From: Caballeronia arvi
GTDB taxonomy: Bacteria > Pseudomonadota > Gammaproteobacteria > Burkholderiales > Burkholderiaceae
NCBI RefSeq assembly: GCF_001544695.2
Contig: NZ_FCOM02000069.1
Coordinates: forward strand, 1-33,161
Direction of reading: 5' to 3'
DNA length: 33,161 bases
Shown here piece after piece: positions 15,836 to 24,125 of the stretch. A program made the translations under genes and the position numbers. Each line of letters begins with the position of its first letter. Within the stretch, counting starts at the first letter, position 1. The notes under the pieces were generated by a model. It ran no database searches. It saw only the letters and a program-made list of their open reading frames with translations, and was not told the DNA's origin.

Positions 15836-16419
15836 CACGCACGCGGTGGCTGTTTCGCTTGTCGCCGGCAGGCTTCATAGCCCGCCGGATGACAGTATCG
15901 CCAAACGTGCGAGAACACCGTTAACGAGATTCGAAAGGCATTGATGTTTGCACCGCGCGGGAGCGCTGACAGCTACGGTCGCTCTTCGACTGAACCGATT
16001 CGTCGCGCCCCCGACTCCGACGCCATCCTCCGCGCACGCGGGCAGCAAAACTGACCACGCATCGAATGCCAGCAGCGCGCTGACTGCTCTTCCATCTGAT
16101 GGGTCACGGCACCGGAAACGCCCCGGTGTCGCCAATACCACATCTCAGACGGCGTCTGCGGCAACAAAGCCTACAGCGACCACTGACGTCTCGTTCACCG
16201 CGGCAGTTCGGTCCCACCGCGGAATTCGGAGACCCTAAATCATTGACATACCGTGCTGCTGCCTAAAAGAAATACGTTGAGACGTGCTAGCCACTCCACG
16301 GTACGAACGCATCGCTTCCGACGATACAGTAGGCATCTAAAACAAATCTTCCCGTCAGAAACCGTTTGAGATGGGTTGCTACGATTTACGCCTCCTGGCG
16401 CCTTCTCGCACTATCTGAC
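15836..16419. other. 584 bp without a convincing gene
   Basis: A weak GC-rich inverted repeat (CCGGC/GCCGG around 15865-15895) lies after the LivK-like gene but has no T-tract. Open frames here are Ala/Thr/Ser-rich on one strand and unrecognised. Confidence 0.3.
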
Positions 16420-16659
16420 ATGGACAACACCGACGTCTTCAAAAGATTGAGGGAAAGGGTCGAGCGTCAAATCGAGCAACGTCACGCTGAGCTGCTTCCT
16501 TTTCACGCGTATGTTTGCTCGCTGGAGAAGGCGGGCTACGACAGCGCGGCGGCTAGATACGTCTTGGAGTGTATGAAACAAGAGTTGATTAAGTGGCAGG
16601 ACATAGAAGACAGAATCAATGCGTTCGCTCCGGCTGTGCGCAATCGCCTGCGTGCCTGA
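16420..16659 (+). CDS. Small hypothetical protein, helical
   Basis: Predicted 79-residue soluble protein beginning MDNTDVFKRLRERVERQIEQ. It is rich in charged, helix-forming residues through 'RHAELLPFHAYVCSLEKAGY' and 'ARYVLECMKQELIKWQDIED', and its composition looks like a real protein. I do not recognise a family. The start at 16420 is chosen because the 18 residues upstream in frame look unlike the rest, but no strong ribosome-binding site precedes either candidate. It stands alone, with non-coding sequence on both sides. Confidence 0.5.
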   Translation: MDNTDVFKRLRERVERQIEQRHAELLPFHAYVCSLEKAGYDSAAARYVLECMKQELIKWQDIEDRINAFAPAVRNRLRA

Positions 16660-16818
16660 AGCGAGGCAGCTTAGCCGAGGGGCGCTGGGTTGTCGCGCTG
16701 CAAGTCCTGCCGCCCTTCCAGCTTCCGTCTTTTTAGCAGCGACGGCAACGGCCGATGCGCAGCGCCTTCTCGCTCCACCCCCACCAAGCCCTCACTCCAA
16801 TTGAGCCGCTCTGTGTCG

Positions 16819-17109
16819 TCACTCGTCGGAATCACGAGGCAAGGGAGCAACGGCCGCCCATCCAATTGAATTGCAAACCGCGCTCCGAGGGTTCAGACGC
16901 AGAACTCGTGAGCCATCGTCGAAGGTAAGACATTCGATTTCTACCCCATTCATGAACTCATCTGACGTATCGGGGGACACGCCAAAGTAATGCGTACAGG
17001 GAAGCCCGCTTTCACGGAGAAGGTCGACGGCATGTTCCATAGAACCGCCGGAGCGGTCGTGTCGCTGCCATCTGTTCAGTAATGTTGCAGCAATTTCGGC
17101 CTCATGCAT
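16819..17109 (-). CDS. Small hypothetical protein
   Basis: Predicted 96-residue soluble protein starting MHEAEIAATLLNRWQRHDRS. The ATG at 17109 is supported by GGAG about six bases upstream; an open extension to 17193 is not protein-like. The sequence is acidic with segments such as 'HAVDLLRESGLPCTHYFGVS' and 'VEIECLTFDDGSRVLRLNPR', suggesting a small alpha/beta fold. No family or motif is recognised, and no neighbour suggests a role. Confidence 0.5.
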   Translation of the reverse strand: MHEAEIAATLLNRWQRHDRSGGSMEHAVDLLRESGLPCTHYFGVSPDTSDEFMNGVEIECLTFDDGSRVLRLNPRSAVCNSIGWAAVAPLPRDSDE

Positions 17110-17594
17110 GTGATGCTCCAATCCACGCCGCGGGACGGCGCCCGAATCTACATGCGAGGAAAACAGCAAAATTTGTGCAACGCAACAAGTCACTCACGGA
17201 CTTTATCTTCTGGTCTAACCGTCGTTAAATCCGTTAAATCTTCCGAGGAAAAAAGCGAATCTGCTGGGCGACGCGTCCCTGACAAGCGACGCCCGCATCC
17301 GACCAATTCAATGCCTCACGCCGCGCTTGAGCGCTCGTAGTCTTTTTTACCGAACACGGAAATATCCGGCCGGCGTGCCTTTTTCCTTGTCGACACCGCT
17401 CGAACGTAGCATCTTCCGCGTCAGGGTAAATACTTACTGGCGTCTATGCTCGAGGCTTCTGTCAAGTGGAAAGGACGAACGGATGGACTTCTGGCCTATG
17501 GTGGCATCGTCGCGGAGCCAGTAATTGCCATTTCGATTGCCTACTGCGTGTTGTCGAACATCAGTTTTCGTTCGCTGCGGATGGCTCGTTCTCG
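17110..17594. other. 485 bp without a convincing gene
   Basis: An AT-richer patch near 17195-17250 includes a short direct repeat (CGTTAAAT twice, around 17222-17238). No gene recognised. Confidence 0.3.
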
Positions 17595-17807
17595 ATGAGC
17601 CGCGCGGAAGAGGTGGGCCTTGTCACAACGGACTACGCGCAGCAGCATGCAACCGACGCAGTGCTTTTCAAGCGGGTAGGACGTGAACTATTCGAATATC
17701 GAATCAAGCGACCCTTGTTGGGCCACGCGGGCATCCCGTGGCTTTTGCGCGTCGTACAGATATCGACCTTGCGCACCGTTGTGAAAACCATCCGGGGTGC
17801 AAGCTAG
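17595..17807 (+). CDS. Uncertain small ORF
   Basis: Predicted 70 residues beginning MSRAEEVGLVTTDYAQQHAT and ending in a basic segment ('LFEYRIKRPLLGHAGIPWLL', then 'TVVKTIRGAS'). The residue mix is plausible for a protein, but there is no recognised family and no clear ribosome-binding site, and the frame is open upstream to 17466. It may be the 3' part of a decayed gene. Confidence 0.3.
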   Translation: MSRAEEVGLVTTDYAQQHATDAVLFKRVGRELFEYRIKRPLLGHAGIPWLLRVVQISTLRTVVKTIRGAS

Positions 17808-18100
17808 AGGCGGAATAGCCGACGTGCGCAGTTCCACGCCGGCCGACCGAAACGCACGCGCTCGCATCCGGAAATCGCAATCACAGTCCCAGTTGCTACC
17901 AACTTCGAGAAGGTCTGCTTCAGCCGCATATCTATGAGCAATAAACCAGGGCTGCGCAAACCACTGAGAAGGTCTATCCCTCCACTGCTTGGTTCACTCC
18001 TTCGGGCCGGCGCCTCCAGCAAAGCATACCCTCTCTCTTTGAAAAGCTGGATTGCTCCTGACGCTTTACACCGCGGCTGTGGAACAAGCAGCGTGCTCAC
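17804..18100 (-). pseudogene. Possible receiver-domain remnant
   Basis: The minus-strand frame contains 'FKERGYALLEAPARRSE', then 'GIDLLSGLRSPGLLLIDMRL' and 'GTVIAISG', which follows the helix-strand rhythm of a response-regulator receiver domain ('...GY.V..A....E.L..L....P.LLL.D..L...VI.ISG'). The N-terminal acidic pair and the late Lys are missing. If real, it is a degenerate piece, like the other receiver remnants in the window. It overlaps a plus-strand frame and cannot be sure. Confidence 0.22.
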
Positions 18101-18389
18101 CTTACTGTGTCAACAGCTCTTGATATCCGAAGAGCTATGCTTGGCCGGTTATCAAACAGCGCGACTGGCTTCCGTCCGCGAGGCGCACGCAGCACTTGTG
18201 CGGCTGGACTCGGACGCGAAGTCACGCATCGATTGGAAAGCGGCGGGAAGCGACTACGAGGCGTTGCGTGGTGCACTGATGGTGTACGACGAACAGCTGC
18301 GCAGTGCTCCTCACGCTCGAGTTCGGAATGCACAGTTCGCAACGGCGAACCGGCTTCTTGACCATCTCGGCCGAAATGGACAACCGTAG
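18095..18389 (+). CDS. Hypothetical protein, start uncertain
   Basis: In a frame open from 17934, the residues from about 18095 on look protein-like: 'LCQQLLISEELCLAGYQTAR', 'REAHAALVRLDSDAKSRIDW' and 'DYEALRGALMVYDEQLRSAP', ending 'ATANRLLDHLGRNGQP'. The pattern suggests a small all-helical cytoplasmic protein. The first 50 residues of the longer frame are not convincing. No ATG lies near the apparent beginning and no ribosome-binding site decides the start, so the given start is approximate and the gene may have lost its 5' end. Function unknown. Confidence 0.35.
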
Positions 18390-18780
18390 CTCATTGGCGC
18401 TTTCTCTTCAACCGCAAGGTCACCGGCATCATCCGGTCATTTCAATAATCACGCGTGCATGGGTCTGTGGCAACAGACCGATTGCGACAGTTTCGTTAGT
18501 ATCCCCAACTCCTCGTGTGTAACTGGTCGCCACGAGGACGACTGTGCTGTATATCGAACTCGCAGTTTCCGCTCTCTCTGGTTGAAGCAGCAGATTATCG
18601 GTCGCGACCGAATGGACGCATGTCGGACCCAATGCAGGGCGAATGCGCCCGTTCGAAGCGGCTCTTATTCACGACGAAGGCTGAAATGCAAGTTCCCGCT
18701 CATCGCGGTCCTTGGCTTACGACGCGCCGACTGGCACATTGGTTGCATCTGGCATAAGAAAATGACCTGAGGAGCTTACG
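18390..18780. other. Intergenic, nothing recognised
   Basis: 391 bp before the iron-permease-family gene. It must contain that gene's promoter, but no boxes are clear. Confidence 0.3.
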
Positions 18781-19305
18781 ATGAAAAATGACAATTTCTC
18801 GAGCTCATCTACCGATGAATTGGACACCGTCCCGGACACCTCAAGTCCTGCGTACGCGGGCCGCCATCCGTTGACTCGCGCATTCGACAAGTTCGCCAGC
18901 CTAGTCACCAGATGGGCAGGCTCGCCCGCCGCGTTCTGCATGGCTGTTCTGACGGTCGTCGCATGGGTAGTGACCGGGCCAATGTTTCATTATTCCGACG
19001 GCTGGCAACTTGTCATCAACACGGGGACCACGGTCGTCACGTTCTTGATGGTATTTTTGATTCAACAGAGTCAAAACAAGGACAGTGTCGCGCTTCATCT
19101 GAAACTCAATGAGTTGCTGTCCTCACATCGAGCGGCAAGCAATCAGCTCATAGGAATAGAGGACGCATCAGAGGAGGAACTGCGACGGCTCGCTGCGGCC
19201 TACCTTCGATTGTCGACGAAACAAACGGGCGAAGTCGCGGCACCAGCGCCGGACGAACTGTCACCAGCCGAAACCGCGGTGCAAAGGGCAGCGAATGGAG
19301 GCTAG
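18781..19305 (+). CDS. Low-affinity iron permease family protein
   Basis: Predicted 174-residue inner-membrane protein of the family named after yeast Fet4. After a Ser/Asp-rich N terminus come 'LTRAFDKFASLVTRWAGSPA', TM1 (about 48-68), 'GPMFHYSDGWQLVINTGTTV' and TM2 (about 76-94), then the family signature 'VFLIQQSQNKDSVALHLKLN' with 'ELL' directly after. The rest is a soluble tail with an acidic helix. The start is supported by GAGGAG seven bases before the ATG. Bacterial members are much shorter than Fet4 (two helices) and their iron transport role is unproven. It stands alone, upstream of a decayed phosphoesterase. Confidence 0.8.
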   Translation: MKNDNFSSSSTDELDTVPDTSSPAYAGRHPLTRAFDKFASLVTRWAGSPAAFCMAVLTVVAWVVTGPMFHYSDGWQLVINTGTTVVTFLMVFLIQQSQNKDSVALHLKLNELLSSHRAASNQLIGIEDASEEELRRLAAAYLRLSTKQTGEVAAPAPDELSPAETAVQRAANGG

Positions 19306-19425
19306 TCGCTATCCGTGCTCCCCTGCGTTCAGAGTAGACCTTGTGATTGCCGCGGATGTCGACATCAGGATTTGCAGTAGACAGGAGGCTCGGAGCCGAT
19401 TGCAGACCCGCTCAACAAGTGCTAG

Positions 19426-20130
19426 AGGCGGTGTTTCTTCAACGCCCCAATTTTTACTTTTCCCAACGGCACAGTCTTCTCGGAGATACCTCGGTCAGAG
19501 TGGCTCATTGTACAAGGTGATGTCGCGCAGACGCGCGGAATCTACGGAATGCAGAACCTACTCAGCCGTTTTGTTCCGATGGCTACACTTCTATCACGGC
19601 TCGCCTCCGGCTCGCTGACGGAGAAGTTCATATTTATTGAGCCTACGTACGACGCAAAGAACGACTTTCGAAATGGAAATTCGATGCATCCGGCAGGCGA
19701 CGTTCGCAAAGGCGAGGCATTGGTTAAGCAGGTCTACGATGCTATAAGCACGTCTGCTCTGTGGCCCAGCAGCGTTCTACTCGTCGTTTTCGATGAACAC
19801 GGTGGCTTCTTCGACCATGTGACGCCGCCTATAGCCGACCTGCCGGACTCAGCGGAAAACGCTCGGCTGAAAACTCACAATTTCTCGTTCGACCGCATGG
19901 GCGTAAGGGTTCCCGCTATTGTCGTTTCTCCCTTCGTTCCAGCAGGCACCATTGACCATTCGGTGTACGACCATACGTCCATTCTAAAGACGACAGACAA
20001 ACTTCTGGGTCTTGATGGGCTCCTTCACCTGACAGCCCGCGTGCGCGCGGCGAACGACTTCACGAAAATGTTGAGTCTTTCGACGCCTCGCGCCGAAATC
20101 CTTGTATGCCCCTCGCCTGTCACGATAGCC
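19426..20130 (+). pseudogene. Phosphoesterase (phospholipase C/AcpA family), C-terminal remnant
   Basis: The open frame after a stop at 19423 gives 'NAPIFTFPNGTVFSEIPRSE', 'EKFIFIEPTYDAKNDFRNGN', 'SMHPAGDVRKGEALVKQVYD', 'VLLVVFDEHGGFFDHVTPP' and 'VRVPAIVVSPFVPAGTIDHS', the typical second half of phosphoesterases such as non-haemolytic phospholipase C. The first half, with the metal- and nucleophile-bearing 'MENRSFDH'-type segment, is not present in any frame upstream, and no good start codon is found. Past about 20130 the frame runs on to 20358 through Arg-rich, non-protein-like sequence, so the original stop is lost. It is almost certainly non-functional. Confidence 0.7.
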
Positions 20131-20388
20131 GGTGGCTCAAGACACCGTCAAGCGAGGGCGCTCCGCGCTCGAAGGACCCATTCTTGCCGCTGTACGCACA
20201 CCACTGAGGCGGCCTTCGGGCGTCGGCCGTTGAGTCCAATACTGAGGTGCGACGCCGAGCGCTCGCGGCGTCCGTCGCGTAGCGCCTCTTTTCGAACGCG
20301 TCGTGAAATCCTCAGCATGGCGATGACTCGCGGGCTTATTAGCCATTTCGCAGAGTAGGTTCACGCTGCCCTATCCGCGCCGCCTTTT

Positions 20389-20871
20389 TTAATTCATGCT
20401 TGTTGGAGTCGACTGCATACTGGGGGTCGCGCTAGGACGACAGTTACGCGGCGAGATGTCACGAGACACACACAAGCGTTGGAGGAACGCTAGAAGGCGG
20501 TCGGGCGCCGCGCCTTTTCTAAAGTATCCATCGAAGAGCATCCGTTCGCTGTTTCGAGTCACGAAGTCACCGTCCTTCGATGTGTACGCGCAAATGAACG
20601 TCTCGCACGATTTCGGATTACCTCGGAAGGCTCGAGCAGTCGCAAAGCCGTCACGTTGCGGCATCATCAAGTCAAGTAGCACAACGTCTGCTGCCCAGTA
20701 ACGAAGGATTTCAAGAGCCTCGGCACAACCGCCCGCTACTCTTGTTTGAAGCCCGTTCAACGATAAACATTCAGCCGTGGCGACGGCAGCCCCTCGGTAG
20801 TCGTCGACGATGAGCACTCGCTCTACACGCTCGAGTCGACGTTGCGTCCAGTTGCATTGCTCTTGGACCAT
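20389..20871 (-). CDS. Single-domain response regulator
   Basis: Predicted 160-residue receiver protein of a two-component system. The phosphorylation machinery is complete: acidic pair D23-D24 in 'VLIVDDYRGA', phospho-acceptor D67 in 'DVVLLDLMMPQRDGF', T97 in 'CAYTSKDGD' and K119 in 'GYFRKGA'. There is no output domain; a tail of about 30 residues follows. The ATG at 20871 is chosen for its strong GGAGGAG six bases upstream; an open extension to 20952 does not resemble the family. No histidine kinase is adjacent, so its partner is elsewhere. It may act by protein-protein contact. Confidence 0.85.
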   Translation of the reverse strand: MVQEQCNWTQRRLERVERVLIVDDYRGAAVATAECLSLNGLQTRVAGGCAEALEILRYWAADVVLLDLMMPQRDGFATARAFRGNPKSCETFICAYTSKDGDFVTRNSERMLFDGYFRKGAAPDRLLAFLQRLCVSRDISPRNCRPSATPSMQSTPTSMN

Positions 20872-21005
20872 TGCTCCTCCGCGTGACTCGTTGCTGATGA
20901 AGACACGATTATGCGCGGTAGTCGTCACGTGCAAATGCCGTCGACCGCACACTGAGGGGCATTTGCGCGATGCACGGTGATTGGTGCGACTGGAGGGGCT
21001 TAATT

Positions 21006-21183
21006 ATGCAGTTGTTTCGTGTACCGGTTGCAAGCGGCGGAGACAGCGACGGATTCGGCCCCATAGCTATCGAGTTCTGCGACAGCGTCGCCTACGAAAC
21101 CCGAGGATGAGAGTGCCGAAGCCGGACTCTTTGAGAGCGTCGCTAATAGAAAGGGGCGTATCCACAGAGAGAGAGGGGCCTGA
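21006..21183 (+). pseudogene. Frameshifted small ORF with good ribosome-binding site
   Basis: An ATG at 21006 with GGAGG about nine bases upstream opens 34 codons (MQLFRVPVASGGDSDGFGPI, then 'AIEFCDSVAYETRG', stop at 21108). If one base is removed near 21105, the reading continues as 'DESAEAGLFESVANRKGRIH' to a stop at 21181, giving a natural-looking small soluble protein of about 58 residues. I do not recognise it. It could be a real 34-residue ORF, a frameshifted gene or a sequencing indel. Confidence 0.33.
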
Positions 21184-21258
21184 TAGGCTCCGCCGCTTCA
21201 TTGCCTTTAGGCCCGATAGACAGGCTTCGAGCGAAGCAGAAGAAGGTTGCTGCCGATT

Positions 21259-21579
21259 TCAGTATCGAACTTGCGCTATCAACTCTGCGGCCGCACGTTC
21301 TCCGCCCCCCCCGGGCTGACGACGCCGCTGGGAAAGTGTGGTTTGACCGCGCCCTGCAACACCTCCGTCAGGTCTTCCAGCGATGACACGCCCGCTGCGC
21401 ATATCCAGCATGATGTCCTTGATTTTATCGATGTCTTCGCCGTCCGACGTGATAACCGTCGTACTGTCAAGTGTGGACGCTGCCATCACATCTGCACCAG
21501 GGCCGTCGCCCACACTACTGCCTACGATATTAGCGCCGCCTTGCGCCGCGCCTGAGCCGGTCAGGTTCGTTGTCGTCAT
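21259..21579 (-). pseudogene. PRC-barrel-like protein, C-terminally truncated
   Basis: Starts MTTTNLTGSGAAQGGANIVG with GGGAG upstream of the ATG at 21579. Residues about 35-63 ('STLDSTTVITSDGEDIDKIK', then 'DIMLDMRSGRV') match the first strands of PRC-barrel domains ('G..V....GE.LG.IKDIMLD...GR'). The rest of the barrel is missing: after GRV the frame turns into Gly/Arg-rich sequence ending in a G-run-derived 'GGGGER' and 'LIAQVRY'. The next frame does not restore the domain either, so this is a truncation rather than a simple frameshift. PRC-barrel proteins of this kind are often small and stress-linked. Confidence 0.5.
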
Positions 21580-22250
21580 GATTGTCGTCTCCCATAGGTC
21601 GCCCGCTCACTTGCTTCGTAAACTCACCGCTTCCGGCCCGCCGCAGCGGGCTGCACGTGGCGAAGGTGACTAATCGTGCGCGCAATGGGCATGCCGTCGT
21701 ACGCCGAAGTAAGACTCATCTCCGATATCGGGAAGCGCGTCCAAGACATCCACCTCGCGCATTACATGTTTGCCTAGACCCGGGTCCCGGTCGCCGTGAA
21801 GCACCCGACGTCTGGTGCAGAATCGACAGCGTTGGGGCGTAATCCAAGCATTGACTTGCGAGGCCAGCGAGGGCGGATGCTGAATTCCGCGTTCGTCTCC
21901 GTTGCAGACTCAACCGACCTCGGATTTCACTCTCAGCGCCCTCCGCAGGAGAGTCAACCATTGATTCATCCTCAAGGGGACCCCACGGAGCACGTCCACG
22001 ACATTCGTTGCTCGCACCGCAAATTGATACGCCATGCAAGCCTTCTAGCGTTTACTTCTGACCTTCATTTAAACGGGGTCGGCCTTTGTCCTGCAACGAC
22101 AGCGACTCATTTGTGAACAACTGCGGTAGCCGGAGAAACCCCTATGAATTCGGGACCGCATTTGTTCCAAAATAAATAAACTAAATACCTGTTTATGCGA
22201 CTTCGAGAGAGTCGTTTTTCCGGGCCTGTCGTCGGCTTGCGGGGGAGCAA
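21580..22250. other. 671 bp without a convincing gene
   Basis: The 3' end is AT-rich (around 22165-22200) and probably carries the promoter of the 22251 gene. A small hairpin lies there (separate entry). Otherwise nothing is recognised on either strand. Confidence 0.35.
22198..22219 (+). terminator. Weak hairpin plus T-tract
   Basis: CGACT (22198-22202) pairs with AGTCG (22210-22214) across a 7-nt loop and is followed by TTTTT. The stem is only 5 bp and there is no gene shortly upstream on this strand, so it may instead be part of the leader of the 22251 gene. Confidence 0.22.
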
Positions 22251-22490
22251 ATGAAAAGAACGTCGAGCCAAGTTCGCGGCGAATGGGCATGTAACGCCCT
22301 TACCCTTGACGGAGAAATCGAGCACTTGGAGCGAATTCTTGCGGGTGAAGGCGCGCATTCCACGTTCGCGCAAACTTATTGGCGCGAACGTGTAACGCAA
22401 GCATTAGAGACGCCGGGATTGATACCAGCACAGCGAGAAAGGCTTCGACGATTGCTTCGGCATATCGACGACCGGTGGCCCACGACCTAG
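22251..22490 (+). CDS. Small hypothetical protein
   Basis: Predicted 79-residue soluble protein (MKRTSSQVRGEWACNALTLD, 'GEIEHLERILAGEGAHSTFA', 'YWRERVTQALETPGLIPAQR'), mostly helical and charged. The ATG follows GGGGGAG with a spacing of about four to seven bases, so translation is likely. A long minus-strand frame overlaps it but lacks such a signal. No family recognised. It lies head-to-head in the gap before the convergent cold shock gene. Confidence 0.5.
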   Translation: MKRTSSQVRGEWACNALTLDGEIEHLERILAGEGAHSTFAQTYWRERVTQALETPGLIPAQRERLRRLLRHIDDRWPTT

Positions 22491-22603
22491 CGTTCCGTTG
22501 CCGAAGCCGCATTCGTTGGATGACTCGCGGCGGAGAGCGATGCAGGACGCGGTTCGCCCTCTCTCGCGACGTCCACCACGAACGTTACACGACGAACCTT
22601 CTC

Positions 22604-22807
22604 TCAGGCGGGTTTAATATTAGACGCCTGCTTGCCTTTCGGGCCCTCCTTAACGTCGAACGTCACCCTTTGGTTGTCCTGCAGAGACTTAAATCCCTCA
22701 GCTCTTATTTCTGAAAAATGTGCGAACAAGTCTTCGCCTCCATCATCTGGACTGATGAAGCCAAAGCCCTTCGCGTCATTGAACCATTTCACTGTACCGG
22801 TTGCCAT
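22604..22807 (-). CDS. cspA: Cold shock protein (CspA family)
   Basis: Predicted 67-residue single-domain RNA/DNA chaperone, the normal length for the family. It is a full OB-fold: 'TGTVKWFNDAKGFGFISPDD' contains RNP1 (K13-GFGFI), 'EDLFAHFSEI' contains RNP2, and it ends 'VKEGPKGKQASNIKPA'. It binds single-stranded nucleic acid and melts RNA structures; many Burkholderia paralogues are constitutive rather than cold-induced. The start has GAGGAA about six bases upstream. No temperature-sensing leader could be identified. Which paralogue it is cannot be told from one copy. Confidence 0.95.
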   Translation of the reverse strand: MATGTVKWFNDAKGFGFISPDDGGEDLFAHFSEIRAEGFKSLQDNQRVTFDVKEGPKGKQASNIKPA

Positions 22808-23269
22808 TTGTTTCCTCGCCTATGTCGAGAGTGGATTCGCGCAAAGAAGGTGTTCGACGCCGTCGAATCTGTCACGGCACTCATATACCAGCAAGACGCA
22901 TGCAAGGCCTCGCTCGGCCACCGATTAGCAAGCACGCGAATTTGCGAACCTGCGTTAGTCCGCATTTCCTGCCAGCGTTCACTTGGAATGATGCTTGCGA
23001 CCGCCACTGAGCAGGTCACAACTCACGTCGGTGCCGGCCACGCGCTGATGCGATTGCTCGCACCCCCGATACGAACGAGCGGATGCTTTAGATTGGGTCC
23101 TGCCCGCGACGGCTGACCTGGATACAGCGGATACGCTGTGGGCACCCTACTGTGTGGGATTTCGACTTCGCCTGTGGTCGACGGCCGCGTTCGACGACTC
23201 GTCTTTAACGCACGCTTCCAATGCAGCTATTGCTGCATTAGCTGCGGCCATAACTTCCTGGCAGAATTT
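22808..23269. other. 462 bp without a convincing gene
   Basis: Holds the cspA leader and promoter region; no clear boxes. Open frames on both strands are not protein-like. Confidence 0.3.
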
Positions 23270-23515
23270 TTATTTTGAACTGTGCTCAAGTCTTGCACAT
23301 CCCCCGAAGGCGTTGACCTGCGCTACATCAGCGCGCGCTTGTGCGAGCGCGTCTGAGGGGGACCCACTATCGTCGACCATCCTAGCGATGTCGAAGACGG
23401 TTCCGGTCGGCAACTCTACGTAAGTCGGGCACGCCGCCTCGGCTATCAGAATCGAAATCGGCCCTGCAACGACCAGCGTGAAGATTCTCCCCAGGCGGAC
23501 GATAATGAGATGCAT
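23270..23515 (-). CDS. Small exported hypothetical protein with full-length Shine-Dalgarno
   Basis: Predicted 81-residue protein starting MHLIIVRLGRIFTLVVAGPI. Its first about 27 residues are a hydrophobic signal sequence ending in 'AEAACP', so export or membrane anchoring is likely. The mature part ('TYVELPTGTVFDIARMVDDS', 'ALAQARADVAQVNAFGGC') is acidic and has two cysteines. The ATG at 23515 is preceded by GGAGGTGAT, a nine-base match to the 16S rRNA 3' end, strong evidence that it is translated. No family recognised; a competing plus-strand frame lacks any such signal. Confidence 0.6.
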   Translation of the reverse strand: MHLIIVRLGRIFTLVVAGPISILIAEAACPTYVELPTGTVFDIARMVDDSGSPSDALAQARADVAQVNAFGGCARLEHSSK

Positions 23516-24125
23516 GGGAAATCACCTCCCTGATTTTTCTCCCATGCCCTGATAGTCATGGTCATATCAATTGCACATCACTTTCCACGCTCGTCACCTA
23601 AAGGGACACTAGGATAGGGATGACGGTCGTTCAAGCTTCTTACTTCGCTATCCTGATGTCTTGCATGAGCTTCAACGTGTGCGCAGCGCAGTAACTGCGG
23701 TCGTGTCTAACAACCTAACGAATACTGACCGCCGAGATGCCGGGCTATCTGCAGCCGCGATGGTTACTTCAAAGAAAGACTCGTCTTCATAACGACATGC
23801 CCGTTTGTGAAAGAAATGGCCGCCACGTGCAGCCGTACAGTCGGGACGGCACCGGGTAGTTGCGCAACTCTAAGTGGAAGTGATTGGCGTTTAGCCAACC
23901 ACCCCTCGTTCCGCATCGAGCGTTGCGAAACAATCCTCTTCGGCTGCAAATGAAATCCATCCTTTCAACCGGTTGCAATTGAACGACCACGAGCTAGGCT
24001 TTAGTCAGAACACCGCCGATGCGTAGGTTCCACGGGATGTCCAAAAGTTAATTTCCCGCGAACGCCTGGCGCCAATCAGAGACCCTTGACATGTCGCTGC
24101 GGACTGCGTGGAAGGAGAGCAACTT
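23516..24125. other. 610 bp without a convincing gene
   Basis: No recognised domain, RNA or repeat. It must contain the promoters of the divergent genes on both sides. Confidence 0.35.

Noticed and set aside
15948..16238. 96-codon Ala/Thr/Ser-rich plus-strand frame after the LivK-like gene
   Set aside because: Low-complexity, no ribosome-binding site and no domain; an equal-quality frame exists on the other strand.
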